Of a DNA stretch of 64,000 nt, positions 53,555-63,839 are shown piece after piece. Numbering within the stretch: the stretch's first letter is position 1; each line of letters begins with the position of its first letter. The notes beneath the pieces are model-generated. The model was not told the origin of the DNA and ran no database searches. It was given only the letters and a program-made list of their open reading frames with translations. A program made the position numbers and the translations under genes. The stretch covers positions 3,899,419-3,963,418 of the forward strand of contig CM030939.1 in NCBI GenBank assembly GCA_018136815.1, given 5' to 3'. This stretch comes from Isochrysis galbana. Its lineage: Eukaryota > Haptophyta > Isochrysidales > Isochrysidaceae.

Positions 53555-54003
53555 AGTAGTATATTGTAGTATTACAAAGTTAAAACTACCATACTTTCGA
53601 CCACTGACAAGTTTTATGATACTAAAGAAATGTACAAAAAGTAAAACTACCATGGAACATGACCTAATACCAACACCAATCCAGCCATGCAAGCAGCAAG
53701 CATTTGCACGTGCCAGTTGTGGATGTGGCCTTGCCACACCTGCCCAGACCCTCCTTGAGGGCTGGGTCAGGAACGCACTCCCTGGCCCAAAGAGGCCAAC
53801 CAATCGCTCTGACCCTCCCTCCCCCTCGTCGCCAGGTATGCCGTCCCTCCCCCTCGTCGCTAGGTATACCGGAGCTAGCCAGATGGTCACGCTTTGATGC
53901 GAGAGCGCCACTACCTCACCCGCCCTTCGCCCGCTGCGCGACCTTCCGAGGCCACGGATCTGCACGAGTCAGCGCCGGGAGTCGGCACAGCCAACACAAT
54001 CAA
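53555..54003. other. Gene-free spacer
   Basis: A short direct repeat (CGTCCCTCCCCCTCGTCGC(C/T)AGGTAT type) lies at 53815-53870. No gene. Confidence 0.4.
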
Positions 54004-56727
54004 TCAATCACAGAACCCATAGTCGTCCTCGTTGTGACACAACTTTGTAAGTGGCGTCGACGGGGAGTGTTTCATTGGCTGGAGACGGCGGGGCGGTGAC
54101 CTTTGTGACCCAATCTTAGCCACGATCCTCCCGGCTGGGGGCAGCCCGCCGTAATACCCGCCGTCTGCAAAATTAGAGCCGTTGAATCGATACCCTACCC
54201 GCCCATCGCGGATGGGCTCTTTGCTCCCCAAGAGCTGCTCAGGGTTTCTAAGAGCACGTTGGATGCGCTCGGCTTCTGCTTTCATTCTCCTAGTGTTCTC
54301 CGACACCATCCGGACGGCCTCCTCAACATGTTCTTGCTCCTCCGCCTGAACTTTCTGCCGCCGCTCTTCTCGCGCACGCTGCATCCAAAGAAGGCGCTCT
54401 TGCGGCTGAATCGGTAGAGCCCCGAGACGCATGAACTTCCCGAATTCGCCTGTTATGTGAAAAAGCTTGCAGATCATGTTTTAAAATACGTCATGCAATA
54501 GCTCGCCATGCAGAGGAGTCCTCGGTGGGTGGGTGGAAAGTGGGGGGGTAGGGGGGCAGATCGCACCTGGCGTGACCATTCCACTGGCATCCAGATCCAT
54601 GACGCGCCACACTGCGAAAAGAATCGCGTCCGGCAACACCTTCGGCCCAAGGCCCAGCCCCGGGAGCAAACCGGATTCAGGTCGCCGGATGAAATGGACA
54701 AACTCCTCAAAGGAGATCTGGCCATTCCCGTCGCTGTCTAGATTCTTAAACATTCGGTACCACCTCCCGCCGCGCTTAGGATCCGAGCCACGCGAGTCGG
54801 GCTCTGGAAGCATGCTCATTCGCAGGTTGAAGAGCTTTGACAGCTCGTGCACCTCAACATCCGATGCAGGCGCCACCTCCCTAAGCTGCAGGCTCACATT
54901 CAAGCGCGTCCTCTCATCCATGTCTGCACGTAACAGTCGTGCCTTCTCCTGCCTCTGCCGCACACGCATTTGCTGTGCTGCCTGATTCCGCGCACGGCGC
55001 AGCTGCCTCTGTAGGTCCATTAGATGCCGACGCATCTCCTGCTCTTCGCTGACGGCGTCGTCGTAACGCATCTTGACCTCATCGCGAAATGTCTCAATCT
55101 CGCGCGCCTTTCGGTCTCGGGTTCTATTTTTCCGCGCGATGTCCTGGTTGTCGGCCTTGCGTATCTCGTGGAAGACCTCCACGTCCGGGTTGAGGGCGCT
55201 AGCACAGAGCTCGTCTAGCTCGAGCTCATCTTCGGACACCTCCTGGGCTGACGAGCGGCGCAGAAGCGCAGGCAGCGAGACGGAGGAAGTCATGCGCTTG
55301 GGCACCATGGACTCGCGCACCCTAGACCAGTGTTGCACGATCTGGTCCTCATCCTCATCCTCGCTCCGATCGCCCCACTGCATCGACGAGCCGGGCGAGT
55401 CGGCCGGCGGCAGGGCGGCCATGGCGTGCCGCCGGCCGCGACGCTCGTCACGCATGAAACCGAAGACCGACGAGGTTTTATTGTAGAGTCCCTCGTCTTC
55501 CTTGAGAGTGGCGTGCATATAGTGGGGGTAGCTACGCGGCCCTTCCTCCGAGTGGCGCCGGCGCATGCTCGAGGAAGCAGTGTCACTCATAAGACGGGCC
55601 AACATCTCGGCTGATTCAGACGCTGAAAGCTTCCGCTGCTGCTCGGCCGAATCGTCGCTCCCTCCCCTCACAAGCAACTTCCCCCCCAGGGCTTTATGTC
55701 GTTTCAGGCGCGATGAGGCTGTCTCGCGCATAAGGCGCGCCCGCACCACGGCGGCCAGGTGGGTCGGCGGCCTCTGCGGTATCACAGGATCAGGCGTGTG
55801 CGGCAGAGCGCTTGACGCTCCAATCTGCTCACTAGGAAGCTTCTCGGTGGAGGGGTTTTCTATGAGCAAACGATCGGTATCCCAATGAGACTGTGTCTGA
55901 GTGCCGGAAAGCCACTGCTGCTGCAGCACATCGCCGAGAGCGGACGAGGAGGCGGAAGATGCTTCTATGGAGCGCACGCATTCGAGGAGGTGCTGGGCCT
56001 GTGCCCTTACGCTTCCTGCCCGCTTTGCAACGGGTGCGGCCTCAAAAGACAACGAGGGGTATGGATACGCCCCTTCCTCCTTCCGTGCACAATGTTGTCT
56101 GTACCTTGCCCAGATGAGGGAGACAGCAAGCTGGCCGCGTGTTCGCCAAGTTGGATCAAGCACATACCGTGGCACAAACCCGCGCTTCTTCTCACGCCTC
56201 GCCAACCACCATCCTCTCGCAGGCAGCGCGCCCGGCCGCACAATGAGCACATCCCCAGCATTGAACGACAGCTCATCTTCGGTGCGTCCAGTGAAGCCCT
56301 GCTCCGCTACAACTGCGATATCGGCAGGGATGACGAAGCTCGCCGGTACTAATCCCTGTTTTGAGGTGTTTGCATCCCGCGCCGCCAACAGCCAGCCCTC
56401 GGGCGCCTGCTCGTCCAGGTTGACTAGAACGACCTCACGCTTGCAGATGGGGAGCTCCTGAGGCGTCTTGGGCTCGAACTCTGCGACGCTCATCGCCCGG
56501 CACCATCCGTTCCGAAGGAGCGGCTGCGCGTCGTCAGGATTGTCAACCCACGCTGGCGAACTAGCGACTGAGACAAGCTGGGAGAAGTGGCTGAAGGCGC
56601 TCCAGCTTGATGTCACGCTGGGCTTGCATACGGTGAGTGCTGCCTCACAGCGGAGCACCAGCCATTGCAGGTCTCCGTCGCGCTCGGCAACGATCCCGAG
56701 ACGCTCTGCCAGCTCTGAGTGTGCCAT
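54004..56727 (-). CDS. Double-SH3, coiled-coil, EF-hand protein, two exons
   Basis: Exons 54567-56727 and 54004-54449 give 868 residues. The 117-bp intron (CCAG|GTGCGA ... ATAACAG|GC) splits the second EF-hand and, when removed, restores its loop (DLDASGMVTPGEFGKF), which strongly supports the splice. Two SH3 domains lie at about residues 75-136 and 137-195 (the second with ELSFNAGDVLIV and RGFVPRYVL). A basic segment and long Ser-rich disordered part follow, then a coiled coil at about 530-640 (EEQEMRRHLMDLQRQLRRAR). The first EF-hand is canonical (DSDGNGQISFEEF). A second charged coiled coil follows the EF-hands. It is probably a calcium-sensitive scaffold of the cytoskeleton or flagellum; no orthologue comes to mind. 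Confidence 0.8.
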
Positions 56728-58769
56728 ACTGCACAACGAGCCTCCCTCTAGCTCCTAGGCCGCGTTCATCCTCGTGCCCCCCTGCCACGAGAGCCTAGCC
56801 GTCGCTACCGCACGGCCGGGCCGCAGGGGAGGGAGAATGTGGGGGTCGGGACGAAACGGTGATCTTGTAATCTTGTAATCTTCTTATCTGTAACTGTGGC
56901 CCCTAAAAAAAAATTGTTAATAGCCTCGCCGCGCGTGCGACCCTGCACAACATCTATGCAGCCACGCCCGTTTCCCTCATCCCCCCTCCATCTGCCTTGC
57001 GGCGCGTCCCTTTGTGCACTACCTAGGGGCTGGGTGTGTGGGGCTTCCCGTGGCAGGCGGTGTGAACCGATCCCCGGCGGCATGTTTCCCTCCTTCCTCC
57101 TGCGCCATCGGGCTATCGGCTGATTGTTGGCCCCGGCCAGAGTTTCGAGAAACTCGATTCTAAGTTTGGGGGCCACATAGAAACCAACATTTTGAACGAA
57201 ATAAATCGAAATTTGGGGTCGCGGCGCGCGGCGCGGCGCGCGTGGGGTGCTGAGTGGGAGAGTGGGAGTGGGGCGCGATGGCGCCCGCAGGCCGGTCGGC
57301 CGCCAAGAAGCGGACACGGCAGATGGTGGAAGATGAGGACGAGGGACGAGGGAGGCGATGGCAGCTCCGTATCACAAGGAGGCCGCAGCGCGGCCCCTTG
57401 TGGCTTGAGGATGAGACCGCGGCGCGGCGCGCCGCGCATCCTGTTACTTCATCTCAAGTACTCCGGTCTCCGGTCAGCTCCTACTCTGTTGTATTCCTGC
57501 CCATCTGAAGGCTGTAGGCATGAATATTCGTGTAAGGTACGCGCTCACAATTACAATTGAACAGCTCCCCGTGTTGCCACTGACGCACAAGACACACAGA
57601 TTCGGATTCCCCATGGTCTTAAGTCCAGGTTTGCAGATTTTGGTCTCGAAGTTTGCGATTCGAATTTTGTTTTTGCTATTACTATAATTGTTGGCTCGTT
57701 TAAGGTAATAAACCGGCATGACTTCGACTTCTCGTTCTGCAGTCGCCCTGCGAGACTCTCTCTCTCTCTCCGTCCTCCTCTCCTCGGCCGACGGCAGGAA
57801 GTTTCGTCCAAAACATTCTCATTCTCCGGTCCCAGGATGTTCCGTGGGAGTCTCTCCGCGCTCCTGTCGAACACGCGATGACTACAAGCTCATAGGCAGA
57901 GGGCCGTTCGACCGAGCCGGCAGCTGACGCGGTCGTGGAAGGTTCGTTGATTGTTGCTGGCGGGAAGATGTCTGACAGATCATAGTAGGAGTCGGGTCTG
58001 AGAGTGTCTGCCATCGAGCGCTACGAGCGATGAGGTAGACTTACGGTCGGAGGATTGCGACGCGTGGCGTCGGCGAGTAGGGACGAGGCTAGCTAGCGAG
58101 CTAGTGGAAGAGAGAGAGAATGAGAATGAGAGCTTCTTAGGTCCGAGGTAGACACGGGAGACTACAACGCATGGACTCAAAAAGTCTAAGGACACAGAAT
58201 CACACAAACTAAACCAAACGGAGCGAAAACAAACCGCACCTGGACGGACGGCCAGGCATCGGCACCAGGGCAATTCAGCGACGCGCAGACATGCGACAAA
58301 GGGGTCGGCACAACGAGGACAGACCTCGCTGGGGAGCTACGACCGATGGACGAGAGAAGGCCCATGCACGGCGTGCACAATGATTGCAAGTCATCACACG
58401 TGCTGCGCAACGAAACATCTCTTATATGGCTACTTTACGTGAATGTGGGCCTTAGGGGAAAAAGTTGGCATGCGCACGCACGGCGCCCCCGCGGGGGGCC
58501 GATGCACATCGCGCCGTGCCCATAATTACAAGTAATCACAATCGAAAAGCGCCGACACGGCGCCCTCCGGGGGGGGACACGCGTCGCGGGAAAGCAGGGA
58601 ATGTTACGCTAGTCTACTTTTAATTTTAAAATATCGCTCTGTATACAACTGTGGACATTCGATCGCTCAATTCGCAATTCGACTCATGTCCCACAATTGA
58701 CGGAACGACACCTCCTCTCCGCCCGTTTGCTAACTTGCTAACGCAAACGGGGCCCATTCCTCACCGCAC
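56728..58769. other. Gene-free region of about 2 kb with several repeats
   Basis: It contains short tandem repeats (ATCTTGTAATCTTGTAATCT near 56862), GCGCGGCGCGCGGCGCG-type GC repeats near 57220 and 57420, and an ATG at 57278 that begins a short basic peptide (MAPAGRSAAKKRTRQ) without a clear donor. A CT-rich stretch lies at 57755-57785. An ATGTCCCACAATTGACGGAA box at 58686 is repeated (complement) at 15893-15915. Long frames on both strands have no recognisable pattern. Confidence 0.4.
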
Positions 58770-59265
58770 TCCATCGGGTGCAAAACCCCCTCTCCCTCTC
58801 TCCATTCTCACCCATCTCTCTCCCTGCGGCGTGTCGCCATGCGCCATGCGGCGCGCCACGGCCTGCTCTCAGAGCTCAGAGCTCAGAGCTCCTTTGCCTT
58901 TGGGGGCTCTGCAGGGGCAGCTCAGGGGGCAGTGGAGGCTGGGGCTCAGCCCCTGGCCCCCCCTGCCTCTCCCACGCTCGCCTCGCTGGCCATGGGAGCC
59001 TCCCAGAGGCCTCTGTCTGCCTAGCGACCAGGGATCAGGGATGGGGGGGAGGTCAGCTCGAGGGCAGGCCCATCGTGGGCGTGGGAGTGCGAGTCGCGAC
59101 CCGCGTCCACTAGGGGTCTGGGTCAGGTTGTTGTTGTTGAGTGCCCAGCCCCTGCCCCCTGGGGTTGGTTGTGCGGGCCCACCCAGGAGGGTGTCCGCGA
59201 TGGAGTGAGGGGGGCGCCAGGCCCCCATTGACTCCCACTTGCCACTTGTAAAAGTAGGTAAAAAT
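58770..59265 (+). mobile_element. Palindrome-ended GC-rich element, copy E
   Basis: The body matches copies A and B (CTCAGGGGGCAGTGGAGGCT at 58919) and ends with the family's C-rich right edge (GGCGCCAGGCCCCCATTGAC) and an ACTTGTAAAAGTA palindrome near 59244. A small triplicated AGAGCTC unit lies near 58872. No transposase. The left border is unclear. Confidence 0.55.
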
Positions 59266-59275
59266 GAAATAACTC

Positions 59276-59287
59276 TACTCTAGAGTA
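59276..59287. promoter_or_regulatory. Palindrome TACTCTAGAGTA 41 bp before a start codon
   Basis: A perfect 12-bp palindrome. The central ACTCTAGAGT also occurs upstream of the sulfotransferase gene (38735-38744). Position suggests a promoter or leader role, which is inference. Confidence 0.35.
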
Positions 59288-59328
59288 CATACCTGGCGGC
59301 AAGCTTCTGGAGTAACAGAATTTTGGCG

Positions 59329-60126
59329 ATGACGTTGGCGCAGTCTCCTCGGTCGGCCCCTCAACCTTCGCTGCCCGTCAATCATGCGGGCGACATGTCG
59401 TGGAGAGAGCTGGAGGGGATGAGGCGTCTCAGTGCTTTTTCTTCCGGCGAGGGCTCACGCCCGCCAGAGGGACCGGTGATGGCATCAACGGCTGCGAGCC
59501 ACTCACGGCTGAGTGCCGTCAGAGTGGACGCGGGCAATATCATCGAAGCCTCCCAGCGCCTGAGCAATCTGAAGGACAGCCTCTTCAGACCGCAGGCCGG
59601 GACTTCTGCGGCAATCGCTGGGTACGGGCCGAGGAGCAATGTCGGCGCAATCAGAACCGCCAGTGAGCGCGTCTCAAATAAGACGGCCTCCGATACTCCT
59701 GGGAACTATGGCACCCTTGTCCCAACCGTATGTCAGCACATGCCGGGCATGCCGGGATGGCACAAAACACTATTTGAAGAGTACAAAGATTGCACCCCTG
59801 AACAGCAACTTGACGCCTATGTTATGCACAAGAACTCTCCTAGATATCAGACCTCGGTGGTGGAGCGAGCAAGAAATAGCAAGTCGCAACCCTGGGTGAA
59901 ATGGACGACTGACGAGCTGCTGTCCTTGCCTTCGCCCCGGCGGGCTGCTCCATCTCCTGCCCAGACATCGGCATCGTACGCCCGCACAATTGCGGCCATA
60001 TCACCACCCTTACGTTCCCACTACCGACCGTCGGAACCACGGTTCCCTGCACCATATGCCACGGGCTACGGATTCGGCCCGAGCACCAAGGAGGAAGACT
60101 CCGCAAGTCAAGGCCTCGGCCGTTGA
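59329..60126 (+). CDS. Hypothetical basic protein, 265 residues
   Basis: A single-exon frame from ATG at 59329. It is rich in Ser, Pro, Ala and Arg, predicted mostly disordered, with a compact block near residues 125-200 (LVPTVCQHMPGMPGWHKTLF and QPWVKWTTDELLSLPSPR). The 'VP...PG..' wording is vaguely like proteins that line flagellar microtubules, but I cannot name a family. Protein-like codon use and an uninterrupted frame support a real gene. Confidence 0.5.
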   Translation: MTLAQSPRSAPQPSLPVNHAGDMSWRELEGMRRLSAFSSGEGSRPPEGPVMASTAASHSRLSAVRVDAGNIIEASQRLSNLKDSLFRPQAGTSAAIAGYGPRSNVGAIRTASERVSNKTASDTPGNYGTLVPTVCQHMPGMPGWHKTLFEEYKDCTPEQQLDAYVMHKNSPRYQTSVVERARNSKSQPWVKWTTDELLSLPSPRRAAPSPAQTSASYARTIAAISPPLRSHYRPSEPRFPAPYATGYGFGPSTKEEDSASQGLGR

Positions 60127-60508
60127 GGAGCCCATGCCAACACCTTCAGCGGCAACCGCGAGCAACGTCGACGTGAAAAATCGCGCGAATTGAACCACGG
60201 CTGAGTACCGAGCCAAGTATTGCAGAGAAAATTTGAATTAGTGTGCATGGCGATGATGCAATCATGACCGCAGTGGTCCGCATATTGCTTGCGGAGGCTG
60301 TTCCTTTAAGTAGTAGTACCTTCTACTTACCTTTCCACCAAAGGGATTCACCACGCATTGCCCTTCACTCAGTTCGATGGAGTCCTTCCGAGTTGCAAAT
60401 CAGGTCGAGCGTGAGCGTTCCGCACTCCCCATGCAGGCGCTCCTCGCTTCAATCGAAACTGGATGCGATCTCAGTTGAGCTAGCGAGCTTTATTCATTCC
60501 ACAAGGAC
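60127..60508. other. 3' flank, no gene seen
   Basis: Mixed composition. Nothing supported. Confidence 0.4.
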
Positions 60509-60510
60509 GC

Positions 60511-61085
60511 CAACTAAGTTTATACTTAGTTTGCCCATGGGGGGGCACGAGCCCCCCCTCTCTCCACTCCTCCCCTGCCATGGGGGAGGAACCACCCATG
60601 CTCCTGGCACGCCTGATGGCTTGCCAGGAGCCCACTGCCCTGCTGACCCACTCTCTCCCTGGCAGGCTCGCCTGCCTCGCGCGTCCTGGCCTGTCGTGGC
60701 CAGCCCATCGCTCCAACCCCCCCTCCCCCCCTGTTCGACAGGCAGACAGGTGCAGATTGGGAGCCCCTGAGGCCCAGGAGCGCCAGCGAGGGAGAGGCAG
60801 GGGAGGCCAGGGCCCAGCCCCAGCCTCCTCTGCCCCCTGAGCTGGCCTCCAGGAGCCTCCAGGGGTCGCGAGGGGCAGCTGCATGCCTGCCGCAGGCGCG
60901 CCATCGCGCGTGCCTGCAGGAGAGGGGAGAGAGAGCGCGGAGAAGGGGGTGGGCGGAGCGTGAGCTCCGCTCACCGAAAAATCGGTAAGTCTCGCGCCTG
61001 TTTACAAGATAAGTCGAGACAGAGTCGGCCGCCAGCCCAGGTGGCGTAGGAGGAAGCCCCATTGTCCCCCACTTATAAAAGTAGG
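60511..61085 (+). mobile_element. Palindrome-led element, copy F
   Basis: It begins with AACTAAGTTTATACTTAGTT and the CATGGGGGGGCACGAGCCCC box (as at 43763) and has the same GC-rich body. It carries a basic/charged open stretch ending at AAATCG|GTAAGTCTCGCG, a strong donor near 60985, and the CCTGTTTAC box. A right-hand palindrome CACTTATAAAAGTAG lies near 61072. I see no direct repeat flanking this copy. Confidence 0.6.
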
Positions 61086-61138
61086 TTAGTGCGTATCAGT
61101 TATTGAATCACGTAAACTAATAAATTATGGGCCCGCTC

Positions 61139-61792
61139 TTAGACTCTAGTAAATTTGGCGACAAAATCTAACAACTCCGGAGTATCTTGTATTTTACTTT
61201 CTCCTTTCTTCACCCACCATGGTCTTTCTATGTCAAGAAGCAAAACGACTCTATTCTCGTCAGTATCGTTCACGCCAATGTGTTCTTTGCTATCATCGAA
61301 CACAATCAATCCACTCTCCCTTTGTATAATCTGGCGAAATTCATCCTCGACTGCAACCCCACTTCTACCTTTCGTGTCAGGATCTGGAACAACAACGCCC
61401 CATATGACAACGAAGAGCTTCATTGGCTAATCCGCTCCATCCGCGATGTTTGTTCAGTTCAGTTTTAGGACCGAGTTTGATAAAGATTGCAGTTCGCAGT
61501 TCGAAGTCCTGGAATGGTTCTGATTAATTCAATTGTCTTTGGAAATGTTGTCGAGTACTCTGCGTTCCAAACTCCAAAGTCCAAAGCCATAGAGTGGAAC
61601 TACCTTCCAATCATGACCCTCTTCCTTTGTGTAAAGACACTCTTCTGGCCAGTCATAAATTTTGTACTCGCTGCTAAGAAACCCTCTTTCAATGAGTTCA
61701 AAGTTGTTAGCGAGCATCTCAAGATGCGGAAAGACTTTGTAGGGGTTCGGGTACAAAACCTCTGACGACATCCAAAGTGATGTTTCATGCAA
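61139..61792 (-). pseudogene. Aspartyl/asparaginyl beta-hydroxylase remnant
   Basis: Minus-strand frames show a 2-oxoglutarate/iron dioxygenase of the AspH/LpxO type: an N-terminal part with KVVPLYGFG, a central RGW...LRCH stretch with the expected iron-binding His region, and a C-terminal part with IVFDDSKEHIGVNDTDENRV and LDIERP. The reading frame is broken (about three breaks), so no full enzyme can be made. The GC content is clearly below that of neighbouring genes. Enzymes of this family occur in eukaryotes, bacteria and large DNA viruses, so the origin is open. Confidence 0.65.
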
Positions 61793-62371
61793 TGCTTCCC
61801 GCCTAGAAATAGCGTAGATAATATCACGATGATAAACATGAAGATGACTGCTTTATTATTTGAAATCAACCCGCGCGGCCGACCCCCTCGTCCCGTGACA
61901 AGCAGCGAACCGTCTGCAACAATTGGACCCATAGGCATTTGCATCTAGGGACACATTTTTGGGGGTGGTGAACGTAGGTGTAGAAAATGGCAATGGGGGG
62001 GTAAAAAAAAGGGAAGCTCAAGTTGCACCCTCTGAGGCAAGAGGTCTTCAAGACGCAAGAGGAGGAGGCCAAGAGCCCCCTGAGCGCCCATCAACCTCCT
62101 GTACTCGCTGCCCCTCCTCCTCCGCGCCTCCCTTTGATTTGTATGGCCCGCTCCCCATCGCCCTCTGATCATCTGATCAAGTCCGATTCGTCAAGCTCAA
62201 CTCGAAACTCGAGGGCACCAAGAGGGCCTTGAGCCTTGAGTGGGATGGGAGGCCCGTGACTACTTTAAAAGGCAACGGCAGTCTTCATTAGTCTAGTCTA
62301 GGAAACTCTCTTAACTAAGAGTGTAGATTGTGCAGGCCAGGCGAGGGGAGAAGCGGCGCGCGTGGCGATCG
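61793..62371. promoter_or_regulatory. Upstream region of the DUF1995 gene with a CTCTTAACTAAGAG palindrome
   Basis: No gene. The palindrome at 62307-62320 lies about 50 bp before the start codon. An ACTACTTTAAAAGGCAAC box at 62258 resembles the sequence just before element copy A (CACTTAAAAGGCAAC). Confidence 0.35.
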
Positions 62372-63394
62372 ATGCTCGTTGCGGCGCTGCTGTCCGTCGC
62401 TGCCATCGTGGGCAACGGGCCCACGCGCTGCGGCCTTCGCGGCCCTCTACGCGTAGGGCCGGCGACGATGTCGGGTACCGACCTGCCACGCACGCCCAAG
62501 GCGATGGTCGACCAGCTGCGCGAGGCGGTGCAGACCGCACTCTCTGCACGCCAGTCAAGGATGCGTGTGATGCTACCGCCTGGCTTTGACTACGGGATTG
62601 AGTCGCAGCGCAAGGGGAAGCAGGTGTCGAACAAGATCGTTCGCTCCGACCGGGAGCTCGCACGCCTCTTCGTTGAGATGTTTCAAGGAACTGGCCTTGT
62701 CCCGACCGTCTGCTTCAGTAACGTCGATGACGCATCGGCTGCAACCAAGCTCTGGGGAGACATCGAGGCTCGGACGATGGCGCTCGATCCAGGTGCTGCT
62801 CAGGGGAGCGTTAAGCCTGCCAAGGGACCCAATCCCACTCGCGCGCAATCGCGGGGCGCTGGCGGCGGCGGGTTTGGCACCGCCGCCCCCTCGCCAAAGG
62901 GGAAGTCCAAGAAGCCCATATCAAAGATTCCAGAAAGCGCAGAAGTGATTTTCGTCGTTGCGCCAGGCCCGTCACAGTGCGAGGCAGTGCAGAGCTTCTG
63001 CATGGCTCACGGGATCGACAGGCTAGTCGTGCTACTCAACGCTCGCAGCCTTGATGAGGCTCCATCGTCTGTTTTGGATGACACGACCATACAGCTTGCG
63101 TCGGCGACAGGGGTTGGAACCGCGGAAGTGGACCAACGTGAATACTTTGACACAGAATTTGTGGACGTGTATGCGTTTTTGACGGACCCGGCCGGCAAGA
63201 GCACAGACCCCGCGGTCCTTTTCAAACGGTCTGCGGCGGAGCCGTGGTCTCTCGTCTCGAAGCCCAAGATCGGCCCGCCTAGGCAATTGTTGTCTTCTGA
63301 CAAGCGGCCAAGCATTGCAGTGATGCGTGCTGCCATTGATGAGAAGGAGGGCGAAGGGCTATTGGGGGCGCTGGGCAGTGCCTTTGGCAGTTGA
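62372..63394 (+). CDS. DUF1995 plastid-type protein
   Basis: From the first ATG, 340 codons. The first 15 residues (MLVAALLSVAAIVG) are hydrophobic like an ER signal peptide and are followed by a basic, Gly/Arg/Pro stretch, as in the bipartite leaders of proteins sent to plastids with extra membranes. The body starts near residue 35 (LPRTPKAMVDQLREAV) and has DUF1995 features: a short strand near RMRVMLPPGFDYGIE, an adenylate-site-like LARLFVEMF helix, and a late FVVAPGPSQCEAVQSFC strand and helix. A Gly/Lys-rich linker splits the domain (about residues 145-195). DUF1995 proteins are conserved in photosynthetic eukaryotes and cyanobacteria; their reaction is not well known. A GTG upstream is in frame but weak. 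Confidence 0.75.
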   Translation: MLVAALLSVAAIVGNGPTRCGLRGPLRVGPATMSGTDLPRTPKAMVDQLREAVQTALSARQSRMRVMLPPGFDYGIESQRKGKQVSNKIVRSDRELARLFVEMFQGTGLVPTVCFSNVDDASAATKLWGDIEARTMALDPGAAQGSVKPAKGPNPTRAQSRGAGGGGFGTAAPSPKGKSKKPISKIPESAEVIFVVAPGPSQCEAVQSFCMAHGIDRLVVLLNARSLDEAPSSVLDDTTIQLASATGVGTAEVDQREYFDTEFVDVYAFLTDPAGKSTDPAVLFKRSAAEPWSLVSKPKIGPPRQLLSSDKRPSIAVMRAAIDEKEGEGLLGALGSAFGS

Positions 63395-63547
63395 GCACAA
63401 ATTGCTACAAGTAGCAGTACTTTGTAATGCAGACACTTTCCATTCTCTCTGTAACGCGGTTTTCCCTGTTTTTGGTGTCTTCGGCTACGCGCGTGCATTG
63501 CGGAGTATCGTCTTGGCGGTATTAGTTGCATACTTGGGGATGCAACA

Positions 63548-63835
63548 ACTAAGTTTATACTTGGTTGACTCATAGGGGAGCACGAGCCCCCCCCCCCCCC
63601 TCTCCACTCCTCCCCAGCTGTGGGGGAGGAACCAACCACTCCCTGGCCATGCCCTATGGCCTAAGGCATGCCAGGGCCAGCAAGAACAGAGAACAGCTGA
63701 CCGACTCTCTCCCTGGCAGGCTCGCATATCTCGCTCGCCCTGGCCCGTCATCCGTCATGGCTAGCCCATCGCTCCAACCCCCCCTCCCCCCCTGGTTGAT
63801 AGGCAGACAGGTGCAACGTTGGGACCCCAGGGCCA
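63548..63835 (+). mobile_element. Palindrome-led element, truncated copy G next to a hAT piece
   Basis: It begins with AACTAAGTTTATACTTGGTT (one mismatch in the palindrome) and the GCACGAGCCCCCC box, then follows copy F to GGCAGACAGGTGCA, where similarity stops (about 63830). The next bases belong to a minus-strand hAT transposase segment. So the GC-rich body and terminal palindrome sit directly 3' of transposase coding sequence here. Confidence 0.6.
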
Positions 63836-63839
63836 CCGT

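Noticed and set aside
57551-58014. Two overlapping minus-strand frames
   Set aside because: No family match, and no splice sites or partner exons that I could support.
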